Position numbers and translations under genes: made by a program
Shown here: positions 36,344-43,227 of the stretch, piece by piece
How the letters are laid out: each line of letters starts with the position of its first letter
How positions within the stretch are numbered: the first letter of the stretch is position 1
Virus record (IMG/VR): IMGVR_UViG_3300029922_000013
Location: 1-64,000 of that record
DNA: 64,000 bases
From: a virus
Reading direction: 5' to 3' (one strand)
The notes under the pieces: model-generated
What the model was told of the DNA's origin: nothing
Database searches by the model: none
Seen by the model: the letters and a program-made list of their open reading frames with translations, nothing else

Positions 36344-37339
36344 TTAGGTATCGTTTTCGACATCCAACATTTCTACGCGGATAACCGGTTGATTTATATT
36401 GACTTTGTCCATTGGTTCAGCCGTTTGCCTGATTTCCATATTCGGTTGGGGTGGTTTGTTGAGTTCATTACCCCGATTTATATTATGGTACAGGAACTCT
36501 CTAGTTACCTGGACAAACTCGGGCATCCGTTCCGATGACCTAACTCCATTTTGGGTAACATCAGTGATACGAACTTCTCTTAAAATTGAAGTTATGTAGT
36601 AAAAAGCCCTATAAAGGTATCTTACACTATACGTTCTTCCCTCACCCGTATCTGGATCAATACCAGGATTATTGCCCCCGTCAATCCAAGCGATATTTCC
36701 GTGATCCGAAATTTTATAGTCAATACCTTGAGTATAATAAACCCCTCTGGAGTCTATCAAAGGAGCGGCCATTTTTTTGATAGGAAACATCGGCACATTT
36801 TCTGAATTAAAAGAAAATTGAAGCAACTCTTTATTAACAACCAAGTCATCTGCTTGGGGATCACCGTGATACAGTCTATCACCAGGAGCTAGGTAAATCC
36901 TGTTGTTCGCAGCTATAGGAGCTGGTTCGCAACAGTCTTCTTCAGATGTGCCACTCTGCTCAGATAAACCACCTGGTATCGAAGGAGCTTGGTCATAAAA
37001 TCTAGGCAAAACAAGGTTTCCCGTGGAAGAGTCATGCAATCCACCTTCAGAAGGTCTTAGTTGATCTTTTTGATTGCTTGTCAATACAGCAGTGAATTTA
37101 CCTGCCAAAGTGTAAATATATCCGTTAGAAGTAATGACATCAACATCACCATTATTTCTGCGATAATCCCCTTTTTCATTCAATCCGATAGGGCTAATAT
37201 TTGCAACGTAATGCAAAAAAGTAGTTCCCAAACTTTGGACGAACATATCCAGTCTATTCAAGTCAAACGATTCTTGAATATAAGGTATAAACGGTGCAAT
37301 TACCGATATCTGTTCGCCGACAGGCTTTTTATTTGCCAC
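36344..37339 (-). CDS. Structural protein of the connector block (331 aa)
   Basis: The GTG at 37339 (MANKKPVGEQISVIAPFIPY) is preferred over TTG at 37366; it overlaps the preceding small gene by 11 nt. The middle has a beta-rich region with RIYLAPGDRLYHGDPQADDL and QGIDYKISDHGNIAWIDGG, then RTYSVRYLYRAFYYITSILR. I recognise this combination from structural proteins of SPO1-like and other large myophages that lie between head and tail genes. It is probably a head-completion or adaptor protein. The acidic C-terminus ends VRVEMLDVENDT-like. Confidence 0.6.
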   Translation of the reverse strand: MANKKPVGEQISVIAPFIPYIQESFDLNRLDMFVQSLGTTFLHYVANISPIGLNEKGDYRRNNGDVDVITSNGYIYTLAGKFTAVLTSNQKDQLRPSEGGLHDSSTGNLVLPRFYDQAPSIPGGLSEQSGTSEEDCCEPAPIAANNRIYLAPGDRLYHGDPQADDLVVNKELLQFSFNSENVPMFPIKKMAAPLIDSRGVYYTQGIDYKISDHGNIAWIDGGNNPGIDPDTGEGRTYSVRYLYRAFYYITSILREVRITDVTQNGVRSSERMPEFVQVTREFLYHNINRGNELNKPPQPNMEIRQTAEPMDKVNINQPVIRVEMLDVENDT

Positions 37340-37523
37340 ATTTATCTTTCTTACAAAGTTCTGCAAGTTCTTTCAGGCCATCATCCGTATTCTTATGAAA
37401 CAGCGCCAGTCCTTTAATTATATCATCAACGAGCGTCTCTTTAGCTAACTCTTTGTTCTTCTTAAATAATTTAGAGTCAATGACATTGTTTTTTGGTTGA
37501 TCGCCAGAAGATTGGTTACTCAT
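37329..37523 (-). CDS. Small charged protein (64 aa)
   Basis: A helical, lysine-rich protein (DSKLFKKNKELAKETLVDDI) with AAAGGTG upstream. It overlaps the next structural gene by 11 nt. No family is recognised. Confidence 0.6.
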   Translation of the reverse strand: MSNQSSGDQPKNNVIDSKLFKKNKELAKETLVDDIIKGLALFHKNTDDGLKELAELCKKDKCGK

Positions 37524-37524
37524 G

Positions 37525-38010
37525 TCATTTCACCTTTATTGCTTTAGAATTGCATGACAAAGCTTTTTCGGTAGTAGCTCCAGCCATTGCCCTAACAAAT
37601 TCCTTGGGAAAATTGATTTCCGGAATAAACAAAGAGTCTTCTCTCAAAATGCCGTTAACAGAAGCCAACTTGACATTATGCTTAGTAATCTGAAACTCAA
37701 CGTCTGCACCAGTCTGAATGCTATAGATATCGTGACCTGATTTACGAAGATCATCGGACAAAAAATGAGAGTGCTTGTCTACTAAGGCTTCTGTGTTGAA
37801 ATTTTCTGATTTACAAAGAACGGCCTGGAAGGCAGGAAACATTTTAGAAATAGTGTGTTTTACGATAGCAGGATGTGATCCTCCTGAAACAACTTTTCCA
37901 TTGACAATTCCCATCCAGAATCCACCTTTTGTGCGCACCAATTTCACGGGCTGACCATTTAGCATTCCAGCTTCTTCTACATTGTCGATATCTTCTGGTC
38001 GTAAATTCAT
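37525..38010 (-). CDS. Hypothetical protein of the connector block (161 aa)
   Basis: The N-terminal third is beta-rich (GQPVKLVRTKGGFWMGIVNG), followed by helices and a polar C-terminus. AGAGGAA precedes the ATG. It is 1-2 nt from both neighbours. The first 60 residues have the look of a small SH3-like or OB-type domain. Function unknown; likely virion-associated through its operon. Confidence 0.55.
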   Translation of the reverse strand: MNLRPEDIDNVEEAGMLNGQPVKLVRTKGGFWMGIVNGKVVSGGSHPAIVKHTISKMFPAFQAVLCKSENFNTEALVDKHSHFLSDDLRKSGHDIYSIQTGADVEFQITKHNVKLASVNGILREDSLFIPEINFPKEFVRAMAGATTEKALSCNSKAIKVK

Positions 38011-38011
38011 A

Positions 38012-38965
38012 CTATTTTCCTCTTTTCAATTCAGGATTATCTTCTATATATCGTCTAAGATCGTCCCCATTAAGCAACGTAATTTTTTCACTCTTATTTA
38101 TTTCTTCGGCTTCTTTTTGAGCTTCCTTGCGATACTCCTCAAGAGCATCATGAATTTCTTGTAATACCGTAGGATGGGTGTCTCCAATCAGAGCGGCATG
38201 CTCGACAGCTTCATGCCTATATTCTTCAGCGTCAGTTTTCCATTTCCAGTCGCCAGTTTCTTTCAATTTTTCGTAGCAAGCAGCTGCGCGTGAAGCCCAA
38301 GTCCAAGCAGTGTCTTCTTGAATTTCAGCTAGAGTTTTTTCTGTTATATCTTTGGAGCCTTTTTTCAGATCTAGTTTAGAAGGCTTTTCTATATTAGGGG
38401 AGTAGGTTTCTAGAGTTTTAGGACCTTTTCGCAATTCTGCATTACTAAACTCAATACCTGCATCCTCGGCGGTCTTTGCTCCGGAAGCCTTTATTTTATC
38501 ATGAGTAGCCTTATCCACGCTAACATGAGCATTCCACTCATAATTTTCTTTGTGACCCAAATGATCAAACTTTTCGTGGTGCTCTTTCATTTTATCTGCA
38601 TATGCACCCTGCAAACTAATAGCATATACATCATTGCCATTACGATCTGTTAACATCTTAGGTTCTATCTTAGTTTGCTTTGGATCTGGTGGATTCATCT
38701 CAAGTGCTGAGGCAGTTTTATGGGCGTCTTCAGGCTTATCATTTTTTTTATCAAAAAACTTAATAGTAGCGTGGTAGTCAATACCATTATCTGGTCTCTT
38801 ATCTTTCCCATTTATTTTTACGGGATAGGCAAGTATAAAACCAGTTGAAGCGAGCTTGGCATATGCAGCTGGATCTTCAGCTTTTCTCAATGATTGAGAC
38901 TTGTCCATGTGAGCAATATCAGAGAGAGAATCGGAAAACATTCTTTTCCAAAGTTTATTTTTCAT
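38012..38965 (-). CDS. 2H-phosphoesterase-like protein (317 aa)
   Basis: The start at 38965 overlaps the upstream stop. Two histidine motifs of the 2H type are visible: DYHATIKFF (His65-x-Thr67) and AHVSVD (His147-x-Ser149), about 80 residues apart, which is the spacing of 2H enzymes that hydrolyse cyclic phosphodiester bonds. The preceding strand FILAYPVKI and the strand YAISLQG fit the fold. The C-terminal 150 residues are helical and charged with a TWASRAAACYEKLKETGDWK repeat-like part. Phage 2H proteins such as Acb1 destroy cyclic nucleotide defence signals; whether this one does is inference. It lies in the same transcription block as the Palm-domain gene, about 3 kb away. Confidence 0.55.
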   Translation of the reverse strand: MKNKLWKRMFSDSLSDIAHMDKSQSLRKAEDPAAYAKLASTGFILAYPVKINGKDKRPDNGIDYHATIKFFDKKNDKPEDAHKTASALEMNPPDPKQTKIEPKMLTDRNGNDVYAISLQGAYADKMKEHHEKFDHLGHKENYEWNAHVSVDKATHDKIKASGAKTAEDAGIEFSNAELRKGPKTLETYSPNIEKPSKLDLKKGSKDITEKTLAEIQEDTAWTWASRAAACYEKLKETGDWKWKTDAEEYRHEAVEHAALIGDTHPTVLQEIHDALEEYRKEAQKEAEEINKSEKITLLNGDDLRRYIEDNPELKRGK

Positions 38966-39680
38966 TGTGCCAATCCCCACTAGTAACATGTTCCGGCATC
39001 AGGCCAGCTTTTTGATCAGCGAAAACAGTCTGGGAAGGATTTTTTCTGTTATTCTCACCATGAGGTCCAAAGTTCACCCAGTTGTTTTGGCCAGCTGTTT
39101 CGGTGAATAAAGCTCGTTGAGCTGCGGGACTGTACATCTTTTTGTGTGTTAGATAGGCTTGATGTTCGCCAGTAGGACCAAAACCAGTTTTGCCGCCTTT
39201 GTGGTGTCCGTTAATATCGTGAACTATTCTGAATACATCATTTGCTAAAAGTTTTTGGCCACCGTGGTTGAACTCAGTTGGAGCCAGCATAGGATGATCA
39301 TTTGTTTGGTCTTTGCTGCCAAAGCCTTGGTCCGTAGGAAAATACCAAAGATGCTTATTGTTTTCCACATCGTGATGCATTTCTTTAGAATTTTTATAAG
39401 GATTTGCTTGTCCAGGCTTAATTCTTGATATCTTAAGACCTGAACCTAAGATGTCTTTGAACTGTTTCCCCGTTTCATGGGTCAAAGCACCATACGCAGA
39501 TTTTACATCTGGATGAGTTGGATCGTGCTTCATGCCCTCATAAGCATTTGCTATCGCTTTCCCATGCTCAGGATTTATTTTTACTTTTGGAGCTTCCGAC
39601 GATGACGTGGTGGTTGGCTCAGCTTTTTGAACTGAGTTATTTTCGCATAAAACTGCTAAAATACCACGATCCATTCCCAT
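38955..39680 (-). CDS. Conserved phage protein with HDxxGH motif (241 aa)
   Basis: The order DVFRIVHDINGHH (HDINGH at 154-159), FGPTGEHQAYLTH (167-179), SPAAQRALFTETAGQNNWVN (ETAGQ at 194-198) and a final ADQKAGLMPE is a signature I recall from phage proteins in head gene clusters. The His, Asp and Glu residues look like a metal site. These proteins are sometimes labelled crystallin-like but I know no tested function. The N-terminus (residues 15-35) is a Thr/Ser-rich linker. It overlaps the 2H-like gene by 11 nt, so the two are made together. Confidence 0.65.
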   Translation of the reverse strand: MGMDRGILAVLCENNSVQKAEPTTTSSSEAPKVKINPEHGKAIANAYEGMKHDPTHPDVKSAYGALTHETGKQFKDILGSGLKISRIKPGQANPYKNSKEMHHDVENNKHLWYFPTDQGFGSKDQTNDHPMLAPTEFNHGGQKLLANDVFRIVHDINGHHKGGKTGFGPTGEHQAYLTHKKMYSPAAQRALFTETAGQNNWVNFGPHGENNRKNPSQTVFADQKAGLMPEHVTSGDWHNEK

Positions 39681-39683
39681 ATG

Positions 39684-40538
39684 TTAATATTCACCAATCA
39701 CATATCTTCTAGCAAAGATACCTTTTATTCTTTGAATTAATTCGTCTCTATTTCTAGTAAGTTCTTCAATACGAAGTGCGAATCTACGAGGACCAAGAGA
39801 GCTGGAACTTTGGGAAATACCGTCTTGGGTTTGAGATTGAGATGTAGCAAAATATAGGACAGCTATTTGGGATAGCAAGTTGATGGCAGCGTTAGTTCCT
39901 ATTAATTGATTCACAATGATTGGCACCTGTCCTTCTCTATTAGATAAACCGGACGAGTAGGTCAGCTGCCAATAGGCGGGCACTTGCCCACAGTTGCCTT
40001 GGGCACCCCAGATAGCCAAAAATGCGATCCCGGCCCCTTGATTTGTAGCCGTGATTTGGGTTCCGCTCGCACTAGTAGCGCCAAAGGCTGCGAGCAAAGG
40101 CACCACATTGACTTGACCTATGCTAAAATTTGCCGTTGTTATCCACATACTCGGAACAGTAAAGATAACCTCGTCATTAGATGCAACGATAGAAAGATCT
40201 TCAACACTTATGATTGGGCCGTGGCGGGGCTTTAGATGTATAAAAGCCTTGTATAATGAGTAATCAAAAACTAACTGTTCTTTGAATTCTTCTCTTGTTA
40301 TAGTCGTATTTAACTGAGCCTCAGTTTCATTCATGGCCATCATGATACGATCTTTTAGCTCATCATCAGTAAATCTATCGCCATTAGGAAATACTAGCGG
40401 GATACCTTTTAGGTATCTGCTCCTAAATAACTCTGGCGTAAGGAATGGTTCAACACGAGCGAGCAACCCACTCGTTTGGGAGGCATGCACCGGGTACATG
40501 CTTGTCTGAAAAGTGCGGGACCTTGAGAAATCAGCCAT
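39684..40538 (-). CDS. Head-tail connector / head-completion protein (284 aa)
   Basis: The N-terminal half is helical with LTPELFRSRYLKGIPLVFPN and ELKDRIMMAMNETEAQLNTT, a pattern like the adaptor proteins that sit below the portal. A beta-rich segment follows (YSLYKAFIHLKPRHGPIISV). The C-terminal half has a helix pair (LRIEELTRNRDELIQRIKGI). Its ribosome site GGAG lies inside the coding end of the homing endonuclease upstream, with an 8-nt overlap. Confidence 0.6.
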   Translation of the reverse strand: MADFSRSRTFQTSMYPVHASQTSGLLARVEPFLTPELFRSRYLKGIPLVFPNGDRFTDDELKDRIMMAMNETEAQLNTTITREEFKEQLVFDYSLYKAFIHLKPRHGPIISVEDLSIVASNDEVIFTVPSMWITTANFSIGQVNVVPLLAAFGATSASGTQITATNQGAGIAFLAIWGAQGNCGQVPAYWQLTYSSGLSNREGQVPIIVNQLIGTNAAINLLSQIAVLYFATSQSQTQDGISQSSSSLGPRRFALRIEELTRNRDELIQRIKGIFARRYVIGEY

Positions 40539-41502
40539 TTTTTTGCTCCAAAAATTCTAGGCATCTTTTGATGCAGTCTTGTTTGTCTTTTGACCATTCC
40601 TCTTCTTTAATATGAAGAATCTTAATTCCTTTAGATAAGAAGTGCGCGTCTTTAATTTGATGGTAATTTACCAGATCTTCTTTTGGCCAATCTTTGCGAG
40701 AACGACTCAAGCCTTTTACGCTATGCCAGTACTTCCCATCCATTTCTATTCCTAAATTACTTTTGTCAATAAAGATGTCAATGTCAAACCCTTTGATGTG
40801 CGGCTTTCCTTCAATTTTAACATTTACATCCCTTATTTTCCTAGCAGTTGGAATTGTAGATGTAATTGCGTCAAAAAGTTCTTGCTCACACCTAGATACG
40901 CCACCTGAACGCTTCATGTGCCCACACATTTTTGGCAAAATATTTTTTCTTTTACCGGCTCTATAAGCACTCGGACTGCTATTTTTAAATTCACTTCTCG
41001 TGTTATATTTTAAAGCTTCTGCGTAAAGATCGGCATCTGTCCAGTCTGTTCTAATGAGTCTGATCATATGTCCACAAATAAGATCCATCATATTTCTTTT
41101 TAATGCGAGGTCATAGGCTTTACGGCTGTAGTTTTCAAAATCTTTTCTGGTACCGTATTTCAAAGCTTCTTGATGCAATTGTAGATTTGTCCATTCTCTG
41201 CGTTTAAGATCCATGTGATTACAAATAACGTCTAACATCTCTCTTTTTAAAGCAATTTGATAAGCATTAAAACTATTTTTTTGAAACTCTCCTCTGGAAG
41301 TATATTTTTTAGCTTCATTTTTAAGAGCATCGAGAGGCCAAGAATAATGTTTAATTATCATATGGGTGCATATACTATCTAAAATGCCCATATTACGTGC
41401 GGCCTGATAAGCTCCTGAGCTGTGCTCGAAGAATTCGGTCCTGGTGCTATATTTTTTAGCCTCAGTATTTAAATTTTTGAATGACCATTTTTTAGTCTTC
41501 AT
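40531..41502 (-). CDS. Homing endonuclease, repeat DNA-binding plus Vsr-like nuclease (copy 2)
   Basis: Residues 1-200 contain five repeats of about 38 residues (for example WPLDALKNEAKKYTSRGEFQ), homologous in pattern to those of the copies at 25511 and 59701. The nuclease part reads GFDIDIFID, LGIEMDGKYWHSV, a Lys/Trp helix (DWPKEDLVNYHQIKDAHF) and IKILHIKEEEW. The DGxYxHS and D-x-D motifs are intact. It is inserted between a connector gene and the 41547 structural gene and its stop overlaps the next start. The gene carries its own promoter with the ATG 6 nt after the -10. Confidence 0.8.
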   Translation of the reverse strand: MKTKKWSFKNLNTEAKKYSTRTEFFEHSSGAYQAARNMGILDSICTHMIIKHYSWPLDALKNEAKKYTSRGEFQKNSFNAYQIALKREMLDVICNHMDLKRREWTNLQLHQEALKYGTRKDFENYSRKAYDLALKRNMMDLICGHMIRLIRTDWTDADLYAEALKYNTRSEFKNSSPSAYRAGKRKNILPKMCGHMKRSGGVSRCEQELFDAITSTIPTARKIRDVNVKIEGKPHIKGFDIDIFIDKSNLGIEMDGKYWHSVKGLSRSRKDWPKEDLVNYHQIKDAHFLSKGIKILHIKEEEWSKDKQDCIKRCLEFLEQKNG

Positions 41503-41508
41503 ATTTTT

Positions 41509-41537
41509 ATAATAATCTACATTGTATTAAAAGTCAA
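41509..41537 (-). promoter_or_regulatory. Sigma-70-type promoter of homing endonuclease copy 2 (leaderless)
   Basis: TTGACT at 41537-41532, a 17-bp spacer, TATTAT at 41514-41509 on the - strand, then AAAAAT and the ATG at 41502. No ribosome site. Confidence 0.75.
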
Positions 41538-41546
41538 CCAAATTAC

Positions 41547-41975
41547 TCAAAAGAAAAATGTATTATCAGGCAATCCAGAATCGCTCCCATCATCTGGATA
41601 TTGCACGACTAATGCCTGCTTAACATTAAATGTGGTTACATTGTTTCCTTCAAATAGTTGAAAAACAACGTTCCCCGTCTGTGGCGTTGATGTAAAAGGT
41701 ATTGACACACTGAAAATTGAACCATCGCATGTGGATTGAGCAGCTACGATAGTGAACACAGCGTTACAGTCTATGGAAGGAAAAGTAACGTTCATACCGA
41801 CTGTTACGCCCTCAACGCACCCTCCTGGGATGTACCTGAGCCCGCACTGGTCTAAATCTATCAATTGGTAGTAAAGTGTGCTAGTGTCACTAGCATTAAC
41901 TTGCCATTGATTCGCGTACTTGAAGCTGTTTATGTTTTGATAACCAACAATAGGTCTTGCTGAAAGTCTGGCCAT
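41547..41975 (-). CDS. Virion structural protein (142 aa)
   Basis: The ATG at 41975 (MARLSARPIVGYQNINSFKY) is preferred to one 3 codons upstream. The protein is beta-rich with five Cys residues in the central part (QCGLRYIPGGCVEGVTVGMN) and a hydrophobic C-terminal strand. The N-terminal pattern resembles virion proteins upstream of head-completion genes in other myophages. It is the first gene of the leftward structural block; a late box lies at 42041-42032. Confidence 0.6.
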   Translation of the reverse strand: MARLSARPIVGYQNINSFKYANQWQVNASDTSTLYYQLIDLDQCGLRYIPGGCVEGVTVGMNVTFPSIDCNAVFTIVAAQSTCDGSIFSVSIPFTSTPQTGNVVFQLFEGNNVTTFNVKQALVVQYPDDGSDSGLPDNTFFF

Positions 41976-42031
41976 TTTATACACCCCTAAATAGATCTTG
42001 ACAAAGTCTATTATTAAAGATAAACTTCTAG

Positions 42032-42041
42032 TTAAAGATTG
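42032..42041 (-). promoter_or_regulatory. Candidate late promoter box
   Basis: CAATCTTTAA on the - strand about 57 nt before the ATG at 41975. A second imperfect copy (TATCTTTAAT) lies 18 nt downstream. Confidence 0.5.
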
Positions 42042-42082
42042 GTCTTAAACTGCTTTTAGGGCCTAAAATAGAGGTTAAATAT

Positions 42083-42472
42083 ATGAAATCTAAGAAGAAA
42101 GTACCTAAAAGTAAGCCAAAGCCAAAATCTAAGGCCAAAACACCTAAAAAGGCAAAGCCTAAGAGCAAGAAGAAGCCCGCTAAGCGAGCAGACCTAGTTT
42201 CCACTCTTATATTGCCTGCTGCTGGGAAAGACGGACAAGTGCTCTGGCTAGATCAAAATGGGGCCATGGAATGGCGTGATCCTCCGGTTAGCATAGATCT
42301 TTCTAGTAAAACCGAAGTAGCCGATGAATTAAAACGACCTTATGAAGTTCCTTTTGATGAAAACGAAGTCCTACTGAAAGATGAGCTAGTTGAACAAACT
42401 AGAGAAGAAATGACAAAATCTAGTTTTTCTTCCCGTGCGTGGAACTTTCTAGCTAAGTTGTTCTGGAGGTAA
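42083..42472 (+). CDS. Lys/Pro-rich protein (129 aa)
   Basis: The first 38 residues are nearly all Lys, Pro, Ser and Ala (KKVPKSKPKPKSKAKTPKKA), a DNA- or RNA-binding tail like those of histone-like proteins. Then a segment ILPAAGKDGQVLWLDQNGAM that resembles a collagen/fibre trimerisation linker of phage structural proteins, and an acidic helical end. GAGG precedes the ATG. Possibly an internal head protein. It is followed by the nucleotide kinase gene. Confidence 0.55.
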   Translation: MKSKKKVPKSKPKPKSKAKTPKKAKPKSKKKPAKRADLVSTLILPAAGKDGQVLWLDQNGAMEWRDPPVSIDLSSKTEVADELKRPYEVPFDENEVLLKDELVEQTREEMTKSSFSSRAWNFLAKLFWR

Positions 42473-42478
42473 TAAATT

Positions 42479-43159
42479 ATGAGTAAAATTATAGCATTAT
42501 CAGGCTTTAAAGGTTCAGGAAAAGATATTTGTGCTGATTTTCTTGTCAAAAATCATGGATTTAAGCGTGTGTCCTTTGCAGATGCTCTGAAGGATATGGT
42601 AGCCTCAGAGTTTGGAATAACGCGCAGTTGGCTAGATGACCCAAGCAGGAAAGAATTTCCAATTCATTGGCTCCCCGTGGAATCAAAGGACGAATTCACC
42701 AAAATGATTCACACCTTCATGGTGAGAGAATTTAAGACATTTAAGAATTTTTCACCTGATCCAGGATATGTTAGAGTTGAAAATGGCAAACTTGAATCAT
42801 TTATACACGATCGTTGGGAACAACTTTACCAGACTCCCAGATCTCTAGCTATTCTTAAGGGAAGCGTAAATCGTTCCGTAAAATCAGATTATTGGGTTCG
42901 AAAGGCGATCGAAGACATTAATTCGGTGGATGGAAAATATGTTATTTCTGATCTTAGATATCGGTCAGAAATAGACCAGCTTAAAGAAGCTTTTGGTGAA
43001 GTTCTAACGACTGTTAGAATAGAGAGATTTGATAGTAGCCCATCGTCAGATCCGTCAGAACTGGACTTGAATGATAGTAAGTTTGATCACTATCTTAATA
43101 ACAAAAAAACTAAAGAAGAAGTTTTTGCTCAACTAAAAGAAATACTTGATAAACTATAG
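42479..43159 (+). CDS. Deoxynucleoside monophosphate kinase (T4 gp1-like)
   Basis: The P-loop GFKGSGKD at residues 8-15 opens the protein. It is followed by the helix ICADFLVKNHGF and FADALKDMVASEFG, the pattern of the phage dNMP kinase family, which phosphorylates deoxynucleoside monophosphates (including modified ones) before the host NDP kinase acts. A lid-type region with Arg residues is at about 130-160 (SVNRSVKSDYWVRKAIEDIN) and VISDLRYRSEID holds a conserved Asp-x-Arg. Length 226 matches T4 gp1 (241). GGAGGT lies upstream. A terminator follows the gene. Confidence 0.85.
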   Translation: MSKIIALSGFKGSGKDICADFLVKNHGFKRVSFADALKDMVASEFGITRSWLDDPSRKEFPIHWLPVESKDEFTKMIHTFMVREFKTFKNFSPDPGYVRVENGKLESFIHDRWEQLYQTPRSLAILKGSVNRSVKSDYWVRKAIEDINSVDGKYVISDLRYRSEIDQLKEAFGEVLTTVRIERFDSSPSSDPSELDLNDSKFDHYLNNKKTKEEVFAQLKEILDKL

Positions 43160-43173
43160 CTTAACTATAAAAA

Positions 43174-43205
43174 AAGACCCATGAACTATAACATTCATGG
43201 GTCTT
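43174..43205. terminator. Bidirectional terminator between convergent genes
   Basis: AAGACCCATGAA and TTCATGGGTCTT form a perfect 12-bp stem around an 8-base loop. An A-run precedes it and TTAAAA follows, giving U-rich 3' ends in both directions. It separates the kinase gene (+) and the ice-binding-type gene (-). Confidence 0.85.
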
Positions 43206-43227
43206 AAAACGTCAGTCTTAGATTTTA

